This document shows, one piece after another, positions 8,756 to 17,201 of a stretch of DNA of 64,000 nucleotides. Each line of letters begins with the position of its first letter. Position 1 is the first letter of the stretch. This DNA comes from Vallitalea sp. (GTDB lineage: Bacteria; Bacillota; Clostridia; Lachnospirales; Vallitaleaceae), in NCBI RefSeq assembly GCF_025211055.1, contig NZ_JAOARO010000057.1, positions 62,001-126,000 of the forward strand, in the 5' to 3' direction. Position numbers and translations under genes: made by a program. The notes below the pieces were generated by a model that made no database searches, was not told where the DNA came from, and was given only the letters and a program-made list of their open reading frames with translations.

Positions 8756-8816
8756 TAAATATCCTTGTAATATCACTTTCACTTGTTAACCATATTACAT
8801 ACAATTAAATCAATCT

Positions 8817-9130
8817 TTAATCTATGTCCATATAGCTATTGTACATAGAACCATCTTTTATACCTGTCGCATCTTGAAGCCATGTATTAACTTTATAATG
8901 CTTATTTCCTATTTCTCTACCGGCTTATTGATATCTGTTATTACCACTATATCTCTTATGTTATCAGCCTTATTAATCTTAATTCTATACTGTTCGCTGA
9001 TTTTGAGATATTTAGCTTCCTCTGCTGATTCCTTTAGGTTATAGAGAGTATGATCGCAATACTGAAAATACTTTGAGCCATCTTCACCATTCTTCATTTT
9101 TTCTAGTAACACCATGGTATTATCTTTCAT
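8817..9130 (-). pseudogene. Hypothetical skin gene, frameshifted near its 3' end
   Basis: ATG 9130 is preceded by AAGGTGG. The first frame gives 73 residues ending DINKPVEK at 8909. One base out of phase, the frame continues as REIGNKHYKVNTWLQDATGI, ending YNSYMDID with a stop at 8817 and with no start of its own. The two parts fit a single protein of about 105 residues. No family recognised. The start overlaps the end of the preceding gene, so they form one operon. Confidence 0.45.
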
Positions 9131-9133
9131 ACT

Positions 9134-9267
9134 CTAACCACCTTGAGATTCAAGCTCTTGTATTTTCTTAAGATACTGAGCTTGAGTTATTTTTCCTAAG
9201 TCAAGTTGATCTTTCAAATTTATCTTTTGTTCAATTATCCTGTATTGTTCAGTATCTGTCTGCTCAT
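9134..9267 (-). pseudogene. SHOCT-like short gene, frameshifted at the start
   Basis: AGGGG precedes ATG 9267, but that frame stops after ten codons (MSRQILNNTG). One base out, the frame reads EQYRIIEQKINLKDQLDLGK, then ITQAQYLKKIQELESQGG, to a stop at 9134. The motif with alternating Leu and ITQAQYLKK resembles the short C-terminal SHOCT-type domain. It probably was a protein of about 45 residues. Confidence 0.4.
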
Positions 9268-9280
9268 AGATCCCCTATTG

Positions 9281-9502
9281 TTATGTAATTAATCCTTGCT
9301 CAATAAACTGTTCTTCTAGCCTATCATGTAAATAATCTAATGCATCATACCATTGATGTTCTGGATAATTCTCTTTTACAACTTTTAATAATTGATTTGC
9401 ATAAAATTCACATAAAGCGTCATTTATACGCTGTATACCTTCTTTTTCCTCTCCTTCTGGAAACTTACATACCACTTCAATTTTTGGTGGTTTTCTTGAC
9501 AT
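9281..9502 (-). CDS. Conserved-looking small protein next to the recombinase
   Basis: It has 73 residues from ATG 9502 behind AAGGAG; the TTG 9508 upstream is a weaker start. The protein is acidic, begins SRKPPKIEVVCKFPEGEEKE and continues as an amphipathic helical region (RINDALCEFYANQLLKVVKE). It appears intact. It has the size and position one might expect of a recombination directionality factor or a small regulator, but no motif proves this. Confidence 0.55.
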   Translation of the reverse strand: MSRKPPKIEVVCKFPEGEEKEGIQRINDALCEFYANQLLKVVKENYPEHQWYDALDYLHDRLEEQFIEQGLIT

Positions 9503-9571
9503 ATACAAACTCTCCTTATTTCACTTTATAAAATGTATGCATTACTAGTTGTCTGATATTAGAGAATATAG

Positions 9572-9682
9572 TTAATTTACATATATTCCCGATACCAATG
9601 AACGATTAGCATTTGATAGCCTTTCTAGGTCCCTTATGGATAGATCATTTCTTAATCGGTACTCTTTAACTAGTAATTTCAA
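9572..9682 (-). pseudogene. Truncated XRE-type helix-turn-helix
   Basis: TTG 9682 is preceded by AGGGGTGA. The frame reads MKLLVKEYRLRNDLSIRDLE, then RLSNANRSLVSGIYVN and a stop, i.e. the first two-thirds of a Cro/CI domain. After the stop the same frame goes on with LYSLISDN, as in full-length relatives, so a nonsense change seems to have cut it. It is divergent from the recombinase gene, where a phage repressor would sit. Confidence 0.5.
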
Positions 9683-9818
9683 TTAATTCACCCCTGATGT
9701 ATTTATTCTTATGTCAAAAATTACTTTTATTTAACTATATTATAAGTTATTATCCTAAAAAAAAACTAGATAATATAATGCTATATATGTTATATTTAAA
9801 TAGTGGAGGTGTACAAAG

Positions 9819-11441
9819 ATGATAGCCGGAATATACGTAAGGAAATCTAAATTTACTGGTAAAGGTGAATCTATACAAAATCAAATTCAACTATGTAAAG
9901 AGTATGCTATCTCAAAAGGATATACTGTTGATGATAGCTTAATATATCATGACGAAGGTTTTTCAGGTGGTAATATCAATAGACCTGCTTTTCAAAAGAT
10001 GATAAAAGATGTTAAATCTTATAAATTTGATGTCTTGATATGTTATCGCTTGGATAGAATAAGTCGTTCTGTTGCTGATTTCTCAGATACCCTTGAAATG
10101 CTTAATAAATACGATGTATCATTTGTTTCTATAAAAGAACAGTTTGATACTACTACTCCAATGGGGCGTGCTATGATCTACATATCAAGTGTATTTGCTC
10201 AGTTAGAAAGAGAAACAGCAGCGGAGAGAATAAAAGATAATATGCTATCACTGGCTGAAACTGGAAGATGGCTTGGTGGTATTACTCCAACTGGTTATTA
10301 CTCTGAATCAATTGAATATATTGATAGAGATATGAAAGAACGTACAATGTATAAGCTATCCCCTATAAAAGAAGAGTTGAATCTTGTTAAATTACTATAT
10401 AATAAATACTTAGAATTTAAAAGTCTTGCTCAAGTAGAAACCTACTGCTTACAGAACCATATTAAAACTAAGAAAAATAAAGATTTTAATAAAAATACAA
10501 TAAGGACTATATTAATTAATCCTGTTTATGCTATAGGAGATGAAGATACCTATAATTATTTATATAGTATAGGTTGTCAGATATTTTCTAATAAAGAAAA
10601 GTTCAATGGAAAATATGGTGTTATGGTATATAACAAAACAATAGAGAAAAAGAATAGAAGTAATAAGCTACGTGACCCAAGTGAATGGATTGTAGCTCTT
10701 GGTAAGCATAAAGGTATCATTAAGGGTGAAAAATGGGTTTTAACACAAAATATGCTGTTTAAAAACAGAGATAAGGCACCAAGACAGGGTACATCATCCG
10801 TTGGTCTTTTATCTGGCCTAATTCGCTGTAGTAAGTGTGGTCAACCTATGCGTGTAAAACATGGGCATATTAGAAAAGATGGTACCAAAAATTATTATTA
10901 TGTATGTACATTAAAAGATACTTCTAGAAGTAAGCGTTGTGATAATAATAACCTGAATGGTCCTTATGGTGATAGATTCGTTGTAAAACGTATCAAAGAG
11001 TTTTTTAATGCTCCTGATGGTCTATTAAGTGATGTTGAGGATAATAAAAATAATATTAACTCACTTAAGAAAGAATTAGAAAAGGAACGTGAAAAAGTTA
11101 AGATACAGATTAATAACAATCAAAAATCTATTAATCATTTAGTTAAGCAATTAGCTGATAATGAAAATAGTTCAGCTTCTAAATACATAATTAAAGAGAT
11201 TGAAGAACTAGACAAAGAAAATATCAAACTTCAAAATGAGCTTAATACAGAATTATCACTTGCCAAATTAAATAATGAATTAATAAATATATCTCTGCTT
11301 AATGAATCAGCTACTGATTTTGTTGAATCAATAAATTCTGCTGATACTGAGGAAAAGAAAAAACTGCTACATAACGTAGTATCAAGTATATACTGGGATG
11401 GAGACAAAATAGAGGTCAACTTTTTTGGTAAAAAAAACTAA
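9819..11441 (+). CDS. Large serine recombinase of the skin element (SpoIVCA-like)
   Basis: A site-specific recombinase of 540 residues that would excise the element and rejoin sigK. Residues 1-150 form the resolvase catalytic domain: nucleophile Ser in [16 protein letters not shown] (about residue 10), and [10 protein letters not shown] and [17 protein letters not shown] downstream. A recombinase domain follows (about 160-290), then a zinc ribbon (RCSKCGQPM...YYYVC...RC, about 343-385) and a long coiled coil (about 410-490) typical of this class. GGAGGTG precedes ATG 9819. The stop overlaps by four bases the end of the truncated sigK frame. It is the only cargo gene of normal family length with all key parts. 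Confidence 0.95.
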   Translation: MIAGIYVRKSKFTGKGESIQNQIQLCKEYAISKGYTVDDSLIYHDEGFSGGNINRPAFQKMIKDVKSYKFDVLICYRLDRISRSVADFSDTLEMLNKYDVSFVSIKEQFDTTTPMGRAMIYISSVFAQLERETAAERIKDNMLSLAETGRWLGGITPTGYYSESIEYIDRDMKERTMYKLSPIKEELNLVKLLYNKYLEFKSLAQVETYCLQNHIKTKKNKDFNKNTIRTILINPVYAIGDEDTYNYLYSIGCQIFSNKEKFNGKYGVMVYNKTIEKKNRSNKLRDPSEWIVALGKHKGIIKGEKWVLTQNMLFKNRDKAPRQGTSSVGLLSGLIRCSKCGQPMRVKHGHIRKDGTKNYYYVCTLKDTSRSKRCDNNNLNGPYGDRFVVKRIKEFFNAPDGLLSDVEDNKNNINSLKKELEKEREKVKIQINNNQKSINHLVKQLADNENSSASKYIIKEIEELDKENIKLQNELNTELSLAKLNNELINISLLNESATDFVESINSADTEEKKKLLHNVVSSIYWDGDKIEVNFFGKKN

Positions 11442-11474
11442 ATAATAAGGGCTATCCATACAATAATCTTGATG

Positions 11475-11500
11475 CGTCTTTTGGTGTGGATAGTATTTTC
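11475..11500. other. Recombination site at the right end of the skin element
   Basis: The core TT is at 11496-11497 (AA in the sigK sense, inside the codons GAA AAT). Two bases inside lies the arm CGTCTTTTGGTGTGGATAG (11475-11493), an inverted copy of the arm at 5846-5864. Joining bases up to 5843 with 11498 onward gives GAAAATGAATTG in the sigK sense, keeping the frame. Confidence 0.75.
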
Positions 11501-11812
11501 TATACACCTAGCAGCATAAGTCGCCAGCCTTGTACCTTTATCTATATTAAAGGTTGTAATTGCTTTTATTAAACCTATTGTTCCGATAGATATTAGATCA
11601 TCCATATCTCTGTCTGTAGTATTATATTTTTTAACTATATGAGCAACTAAGCGTAAATTCCTCTCAATTAAAACATTTCTCGCTTGCATATCTCCATCTT
11701 TACACTTAATTAAATATTCCCTTTCTTCATCACTTGATAAAGGTTTAGGAAATGATTGAGATGTTGTAAAGTAGAACCCTGGTAAAATGAATGTTAAAAA
11801 ATTGAATAGCAA
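11495..11812 (-). CDS. sigK: RNA polymerase pro-sigma-K, 5' half (interrupted gene)
   Basis: This encodes the N-terminal 106 residues of sigma-K from TTG 11812, with AGGGGTG 7 bases upstream. About 20 hydrophobic residues ([15 protein letters not shown]...) precede [10 protein letters not shown] and match the pro-sequence that SpoIVFB removes in Bacillus. Region 2 follows ([36 protein letters not shown]). In the integrated state the frame reads 19 codons into the element and stops at 11438. The 3' half is at 5475-5841; joined length about 227 residues, close to the Bacillus protein. It lies just downstream of the U32 peptidase gene. Confidence 0.95.
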
Positions 11813-11880
11813 ACAAAAGCACCCCTAAATATGTATTCATAACAGTTTATGAAAAAAATACTTAGAAAGTGCCTTTCCAA

Positions 11881-13116
11881 TTAAAATTCTTTACTTTTTA
11901 ATCTAATTATTGTGTTTTTCGGAAATTCTTTATGGATTTTAAACCTTATAACTTGTTTAGGATGAGGAGCGCTTTTAACTAAGTTCCCTTCTTCATCCCA
12001 CATTTCTTTTATTGTAGTTATATAATTCTCACCATCTGTAGCCATAAATTCTACTTGATCTCCAACACAGAACTTATTTCTCTGTTGTATAGTAATTATC
12101 TGTTCAGTAGAGTTATAATCTATTACCTTACCTATAAAAGTATAACTTCTTATATAAGTATTACTATTATATATCTGTTCATTTTCATCAGGTCGTTCTA
12201 AATAAAAACCTGTTGTGAATTTTCTATGAGTGCACTTCTTAATCTCATCCAAGTAATGAGGAATATTATTCATGTATTTGGATTCATCTTCAAAAAAATC
12301 ATCGATTGCTTTTCTATATGTCCTTGTAACAGTTGCGACATACAATTGTGTTTTCATCCTGCCTTCTATTTTGAAACTATTAACACCAGCATTAATAAGC
12401 TCAGGAACATATTCTAGCATACATAAATCTTTTGAATTATATACATAAGTACCTCTTTCATTTTCGTAAACAGGCATGTATTCGTTAGGACGAGTTTCCT
12501 CAACTAGATGATATTGCCATCTGCAAGGATGTGTACATTCGCCTTTATTAGCATCTCGACCAACCATATAGTTACTTAATAGGCATCTTCCTGAATAAGA
12601 TATACACATAGCTCCATGAATAAAAGCTTCTATGTCTAGAGTGTCAGGACTATTTTCCTTAATCTGATTTATTTCTTTAAAAGATAGCTCACGAGCAACT
12701 ACTACCCTCTTAACACCAAGTTTATGCCAAAAATTAACACTTTTATAATTAGTATTATTAGCTTGTGTACTAAGATGTATCTCCATGTCTGGTAACATTT
12801 CCTGGGCAATAGTCAAAATACCAGGATCAGCAATAATCAATGCATCTGGCTTTATTTCTTTTATTTCCTCAAAATACTCATAAACTTTATCAATATCATC
12901 GTTATGAGCAATTATATTAGCAGTTACATAAACTTTAACATTATGTTTGTGAGCAAACTCAATGCCTTCTTTCATTTGTTCCATAGAAAAATTTTTTGCT
13001 TTTGCTCTTAACCCAAAATATTGTCCTCCTATATATACTGCATCAGCACCATACAGAACAGCTACTTCTAGATTTTCTAAGCTTCCTGCAGGTATTAGTA
13101 ATTCAGGTTTATTCAA
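11881..13116 (-). CDS. U32-family peptidase-like tRNA hydroxylation protein (TrhP/YrrO type)
   Basis: It has 411 residues. The N-terminal half is the U32 core: PELLIPAGSLENLEVAVLYG, then GADAVYIGGQYFGLRAKAKNF, and EAFIHGAMCISYSGRCLLSN with the conserved Cys residues. A C-terminal beta-barrel follows (SYTFIGKVIDYN). In Bacillus the homologues YrrN and YrrO are needed for prephenate-dependent hydroxylation of wobble uridine in tRNA (ho5U34), and the next gene upstream is TrmR, which methylates that product. Bacillus has two U32 genes here; this window has one. SD GAGAGG before ATG 13116. Called a protease by name only; no proteolysis is implied. Confidence 0.85.
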   Translation of the reverse strand: MNKPELLIPAGSLENLEVAVLYGADAVYIGGQYFGLRAKAKNFSMEQMKEGIEFAHKHNVKVYVTANIIAHNDDIDKVYEYFEEIKEIKPDALIIADPGILTIAQEMLPDMEIHLSTQANNTNYKSVNFWHKLGVKRVVVARELSFKEINQIKENSPDTLDIEAFIHGAMCISYSGRCLLSNYMVGRDANKGECTHPCRWQYHLVEETRPNEYMPVYENERGTYVYNSKDLCMLEYVPELINAGVNSFKIEGRMKTQLYVATVTRTYRKAIDDFFEDESKYMNNIPHYLDEIKKCTHRKFTTGFYLERPDENEQIYNSNTYIRSYTFIGKVIDYNSTEQIITIQQRNKFCVGDQVEFMATDGENYITTIKEMWDEEGNLVKSAPHPKQVIRFKIHKEFPKNTIIRLKSKEF

Positions 13117-13154
13117 TGTTTGCCTCTCCTCTCAAAGCTATAATTAATTCATTA

Positions 13155-13802
13155 CTACTTTTTATAACTAAGTGTTACTCCATCAGCAATAGGAAGTATT
13201 GATGTTTGCAAGTTTTTATTATGATTCAATTCCCATAAAAATTCTCTCATACGACCATGTATTGTTCTTTGCCTTCTTGGAACACTAAATCTTGATTTTG
13301 CTACTGTACCATTTTGAAGAACATTATCACATATAAGGATACCGCCTTTTTTCAGCAATCTAAGACATTCTGGTAAAAAAGTTAAATATTGACCTTTTGC
13401 GGCATCCATAAATATAACATCAAAAGAATTATCAATAGCAGATAGGATATCACTGGCATCCCCTTCTAATAATGTTATAATGTCTTCTTTACCGGCTTTT
13501 CTTATATTTTCTTTGGCTTTCTTAATCATGTCTTCTGACCTCTCAATAGTAGTTATACAACCATCTATATCAATAAAGTCACTCATAATTATTGAAGAAT
13601 AAGCTACCGCAGTACCAATTTCCAATACTTTGCTTGGTTTTCTGGTAGCTAATATCCATTTTAACAAGTTCTTGACTTCAGATTTAATTATAGGAACATT
13701 ATTATTGAGAGCATCTTTCCTAATAGTACGAATAATAATGTCATCATCTGGTTCTATGGCCATTAGGTAGTCTCTTATATATTTATAAGTGATTTCACTC
13801 AT
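13155..13802 (-). CDS. trmR: tRNA 5-hydroxyuridine methyltransferase
   Basis: This 215-residue SAM-dependent O-methyltransferase belongs to the class I YrrM group. The SAM site is VLEIGTAVAYSSIIMSDFID (about residues 57-76); VIFMDAAKGQYLTFLPE carries metal/SAM-linked Asp; the last part is GGILICDNVLQNGTV. The Bacillus homologue TrmR methylates ho5U34 to mo5U34 in tRNA, which fits the adjoining U32 gene 38 bp downstream. By domain alone it could be annotated as a catechol-type O-methyltransferase; context favours tRNA. Confidence 0.85.
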   Translation of the reverse strand: MSEITYKYIRDYLMAIEPDDDIIIRTIRKDALNNNVPIIKSEVKNLLKWILATRKPSKVLEIGTAVAYSSIIMSDFIDIDGCITTIERSEDMIKKAKENIRKAGKEDIITLLEGDASDILSAIDNSFDVIFMDAAKGQYLTFLPECLRLLKKGGILICDNVLQNGTVAKSRFSVPRRQRTIHGRMREFLWELNHNKNLQTSILPIADGVTLSYKK

Positions 13803-13828
13803 TGTTTAACTCCTTATAAACTTAATTT

Positions 13829-13970
13829 AAAGGACTGTCTCAAAATACATCTACTTTTATACATTCTGTTTAAAAGGGTCCCAGCTATGTCTTTTGTGAC
13901 CTAACTTACCATCAAACAGAGTCTATCTTACTAGTATATTAAAGTAAAATGTATTATGAGACAGCCCTTT
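13829..13970. repeat. MITE-like inverted-repeat element (142 bp)
   Basis: The ends AAAGGACTGTCTCAAAATAC (from 13829) and AAAGGGCTGTCTCATAATAC (reverse complement, ending 13970) match over about 28 of 31 positions. The start AAAGGRCTGTCTCA looks like the terminal repeat of transposons. The inside has no gene. It fills the whole gap between trmR and mltG. No clear target duplication is visible. It could double as a terminator because TTTTTTA follows the right arm. Confidence 0.65.
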
Positions 13971-13987
13971 TTTATTGTATAGTATAA

Positions 13988-15058
13988 TTAAAATTCTTTT
14001 TGTAATTTACCTTTAACTTTGTTATGAGCATCTAAAGATTTATTAAATTCATGTTCTCCAGTCTCTGCATTCTTGAGAGAGAAATAGAGATAATTACTCT
14101 CAGTTGGATAAAGAGCTGCTTCTATTGAACGCTGACCTGGATTAGAAATAGGTCCAATAGGTAGACCAGGATTCATATAAGTATTATATGGTGATTCAAT
14201 CTCCAAATCTGAATATAACAATCTTTCTCTAGGCTTGTCAAGAGCATACATGACAGTTGAACACATCTGTAGTTTCATAGGTTTCTTTAATCTATTATAT
14301 ATAACACCAGAAACTAATTCTCTTTCAGAATCAACTCTTACTTCTCTTTCAATAATAGATGCAATAGTTATTATTTCATCTATCTCATAACCTAATACTT
14401 TTGCTCTTTCATAATATTTATCTTTAAAAATTTTATCAAATTGTTTTAACATTATGCTAACAATATCTTTAGCAGTCGCATCAGTATATATCTCATAAGT
14501 AGATGGGAATAGATAGCCTTGTAATTTTAAGTTTCTATCTGGTACTTCATCAATAAACTTATAATCATAACATACGTTAGTCACAGCATCCAAGAATTCG
14601 GATTCTTTACATATATTTTCCTTAGCCAATTTTTTGGCTATTTGTACAACTGTATAACCTTCTGGTATAGTAAACTTTATTGTTTCCTTCTTAGCTCCTT
14701 GAGTTGTTAATATATTAGCAATTTCTTCATCAGTCATTCCTGTATTCAGTGTATAGTCGCCATATTGAAATTTATTCTCTTTACCAGAAAGCTTAGAATA
14801 TAATAAAAAATAATAAGTATTTTTTATTAATCCATTATCATGCAATATCTTTGCAATTTCTTTTGATAAAGTACCTTTTGGTACTTTTATGTCCACTGTT
14901 TTAACAACTATATCTTTTGCTGGAGTTTTAGCCATTAATTTATAAGAGTAATCATATACTTTTTTACCTGCAAAAAATATAATCAATACAGCTACAATCA
15001 ATATTACAACTTTTGACAAAGCATGTAACCCTATTAATAAACCTTTTTTCTTTTTCAT
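13988..15058 (-). CDS. mltG: Endolytic murein transglycosylase
   Basis: A 356-residue bitopic membrane protein with one helix at about residues 12-34, a LysM-like/YceG fold after it and the catalytic domain in the second half. The key motif is IASIIEREVRVDSERELVSG with the catalytic Glu at about 238, and the C-terminal part has YNTYMNPGLPIGPISNPG, the strongest family signature. MltG cuts nascent glycan strands and terminates peptidoglycan polymerisation. The order mltG-trmR-U32 is conserved in Firmicutes. Start ATG 15058 behind AGAAAGGTGA. Confidence 0.93.
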   Translation of the reverse strand: MKKKKGLLIGLHALSKVVILIVAVLIIFFAGKKVYDYSYKLMAKTPAKDIVVKTVDIKVPKGTLSKEIAKILHDNGLIKNTYYFLLYSKLSGKENKFQYGDYTLNTGMTDEEIANILTTQGAKKETIKFTIPEGYTVVQIAKKLAKENICKESEFLDAVTNVCYDYKFIDEVPDRNLKLQGYLFPSTYEIYTDATAKDIVSIMLKQFDKIFKDKYYERAKVLGYEIDEIITIASIIEREVRVDSERELVSGVIYNRLKKPMKLQMCSTVMYALDKPRERLLYSDLEIESPYNTYMNPGLPIGPISNPGQRSIEAALYPTESNYLYFSLKNAETGEHEFNKSLDAHNKVKGKLQKEF

Positions 15059-15136
15059 ATTTTGTCACCTTTCTGGTTAACTCAATCCGTATTAAGTCTC
15101 TAGTATTATTACCTGTATAGTGTAGTATCAACGGAT

Positions 15137-15481
15137 TTATTCAATGAATGAAATACCTAAATCAATTTCTTTTGCTATGAGGTCAAATACCTCTTCAATT
15201 ACTCTTGCTAATGTATTTTCAGCTTCAAGAAATTCTTTAACTTCTGGTTGTTCAATAATTTCATCATATTCCTTGTTAAGTTTTAACATATTTTCATAAC
15301 ATTCAAAAGAACCATCACCATATTCTATATGGATATTAAAAGACTTCTTTTTGTATTCACTAACTTTTTCTAACAACTGTGGATTAGTTTCTATTACATT
15401 CTTGCAATTTTGATAATCAGTATATTCTTCTAAATGTTTTATTTTTTCAACAAATATTTTTGTTTCTTTTATATAATCCAC
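15137..15481 (-). CDS. YlbF/YmcA-family protein
   Basis: It has 114 residues, all helical, with no catalytic residues, and belongs to the Com_YlbF family (motif LLEKVSEYKKKSFNIHIEYG, then EYDEIIEQPEVKEFLEAENTLARVI). In Bacillus, YlbF, YmcA and YaaT form a complex that modulates RNase Y and thereby competence, biofilm and sporulation. Here the gene lies directly downstream of rnjA (RNase J), which fits a role in RNA turnover. The start is GTG 15481 behind GAGAGG. Which of YlbF or YmcA it corresponds to is not clear. Confidence 0.8.
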   Translation of the reverse strand: MDYIKETKIFVEKIKHLEEYTDYQNCKNVIETNPQLLEKVSEYKKKSFNIHIEYGDGSFECYENMLKLNKEYDEIIEQPEVKEFLEAENTLARVIEEVFDLIAKEIDLGISFIE

Positions 15482-15539
15482 GAATTAGCATCCTCTCAAT
15501 ATCAAATAAAAATATTAATTTAATCTATTTTCTTACAAC

Positions 15540-17201
15540 CTAAACTTCCATTATAATAGGTAAAATCATAGGACTTCTTTTCGTTTGTGTCCACAAATAG
15601 TCTCTTAGCGCATCTCTAACTACACCTTTTATCTTAGACCAATCAGTTATTCTCTTTTTATTACATTGATCTAATGCTTCTTTTACCACTTTTCTAGCTT
15701 CTAGCATCAAATCTTCTGATTCTCTAACATAAACAAATCCTCTTGATATTATATCAGGACCACATAATACTTGTCCAGTTTGTTTTTGTAAAGTAACAAC
15801 AACTATTAATAATCCATCTTGTGAAAGTTTCTGTCTATCTCTTAAAACTATATTTCCAACATCTCCAACTCCTAGACCATCAACTAGAATTTGTTCTGCA
15901 GGTACTTTACCAGTTACCTTTCCGCCCGCTTTGTTAATTTCTAGGACGTCTCCACTAGAAAGTATAAAAATATTATCTTTTTTCATACCAATGCTCTCAG
16001 CTAATTCAGCATGTTTAACTAGATGTCTATATTCACCATGTACAGGGATAAAATATCTTGGTTTAACCAATGTATGAAGTAATTTTAACTCTTCTTGTAA
16101 CGCATGTCCTGAAACATGGGTATCTTCGCAGATTACTTCTGCACCTTTTCTATATAAATCATTTATTACTTTTGAAACTGTTTTCTCATTTCCTGGAATT
16201 GGCTTAGAACTAAATATAATTTTATCTCCTGGCTTAATCTCTATCTTTCTGTGTACGGATGAAGCCATTCTAGATAATGCAGCCATAGCTTCTCCTTGAC
16301 TTCCAGTAGTAATTATTACCAATTGTCCATCTTTATACTTATTAATATCCTCTACACCAATCATCATTTTATCTGGAACTTTTAAATATCCTAATTCAAT
16401 AGCTGTCTTAACTACATTAATCATACTTCTTCCTTCAACAACAACTTTTCTATTGAATTTTTCAGCTGTCCAGATGATTTGCTGTACTCTATCAACATTA
16501 GAAGCAAATGTAGCTACTATTATTCTCTTTTGATCAGAATCTAGGAATATATCATCTAATGATTCTCCTACAGTTCTTTCAGACATAGTGTACCCTTTTC
16601 TTTCAACATTGGTACTATCTGCCATAAACAAAAGTACACCTTTTCTACCTAACTCAGCAAATCTTTGAAGATTGATAGCTTCTCCTCTAATAGGTGTATA
16701 GTCAATCTTAAAATCCCCTGAATGTATTACAACACCAACAGGTGTAGTTATAGCTAGTGCTACCGCATCCGCTATACTATGATTAGTTCTGATAAACTCA
16801 ACCCTAAAAGAACCTAATGTAATAAATTGCCCAGGCATAATACATTTTCTTTTAACGCTTCTTAACATATTATGCTCCTTTAATTTATTTTCTACTAACC
16901 CAATAGTAAGTCTTGTACCATAAACAGGCACATTAACATCACGAAGAACATAAGGTAATGCTCCAATATGATCTTCATGTCCATGAGTTAGGACAATACC
17001 CTTTACCTTCTCTATGTTATCCTTTAGGTATGTTACATCTGGGATTACTAAATCTATCCCTAACATTTCATCTTCTGGAAACGCTATACCGCAATCAACA
17101 ACGATAATTTCATCGTTATATTCAAAAGCAGTAATATTCATACCTATTTGCTCAAGTCCGCCTAAAGGTATAATTTTAAGTTTTGATTGTTTTTTTGTCA
17201 A
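15540..17201 (-). CDS. rnjA: Ribonuclease J
   Basis: A 553-residue metallo-beta-lactamase/beta-CASP nuclease for 5' exo- and endonucleolytic RNA decay and maturation. Metal site HGHEDHIGALPYVL (about residues 74-87), HSGDFKIDYTP, and the beta-CASP section with STNVERKGYT and HVSGHALQEELK; the C-terminal domain follows 450. TTG 17201 is the start, supported by GGAGGTG 6 bases upstream. Length matches RNase J1 (555). Only one copy is visible in this window. Confidence 0.93.
   Translation of the reverse strand: MTKKQSKLKIIPLGGLEQIGMNITAFEYNDEIIVVDCGIAFPEDEMLGIDLVIPDVTYLKDNIEKVKGIVLTHGHEDHIGALPYVLRDVNVPVYGTRLTIGLVENKLKEHNMLRSVKRKCIMPGQFITLGSFRVEFIRTNHSIADAVALAITTPVGVVIHSGDFKIDYTPIRGEAINLQRFAELGRKGVLLFMADSTNVERKGYTMSERTVGESLDDIFLDSDQKRIIVATFASNVDRVQQIIWTAEKFNRKVVVEGRSMINVVKTAIELGYLKVPDKMMIGVEDINKYKDGQLVIITTGSQGEAMAALSRMASSVHRKIEIKPGDKIIFSSKPIPGNEKTVSKVINDLYRKGAEVICEDTHVSGHALQEELKLLHTLVKPRYFIPVHGEYRHLVKHAELAESIGMKKDNIFILSSGDVLEINKAGGKVTGKVPAEQILVDGLGVGDVGNIVLRDRQKLSQDGLLIVVVTLQKQTGQVLCGPDIISRGFVYVRESEDLMLEARKVVKEALDQCNKKRITDWSKIKGVVRDALRDYLWTQTKRSPMILPIIMEV

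Larger units (their letters stand above)
5844..11497. mobile_element. Skin-like sigK-intervening element, 5,654 bp
   Basis: The element splits sigK inside region 2.4. It carries a large serine recombinase at its sigK 5' end, ends in 19-bp inverted arms, and removal of exactly these bases restores the sigK frame. Known relatives are the skin elements of Bacillus subtilis (about 48 kb) and Clostridioides difficile (about 15 kb); this one is far smaller. Cargo is about ten small phage-like genes, mostly on the minus strand and mostly broken. In the family, excision occurs in the mother cell, needs the recombinase and, in C. difficile, a directionality factor. No repressor, integrase partner or structural phage gene is intact. 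Confidence 0.92.

Noticed and set aside
9131-9267. Programmed ribosomal frameshifting in the skin ORFs
   Set aside because: Many unrelated ORFs each show a different shift and none has a slippery sequence with a downstream structure, so decay is simpler.
11438-11497. The extra 19 residues of the sigK 5' half as a real C-terminus
   Set aside because: They come from the recombination arm and the end of the recombinase gene read in reverse and vanish on excision.
11813-11880. A sigma-E promoter for sigK
   Set aside because: CATA-like motifs occur upstream of TTG 11812, but the best-spaced one would place the transcript start inside the ribosome binding site, so I do not annotate it.
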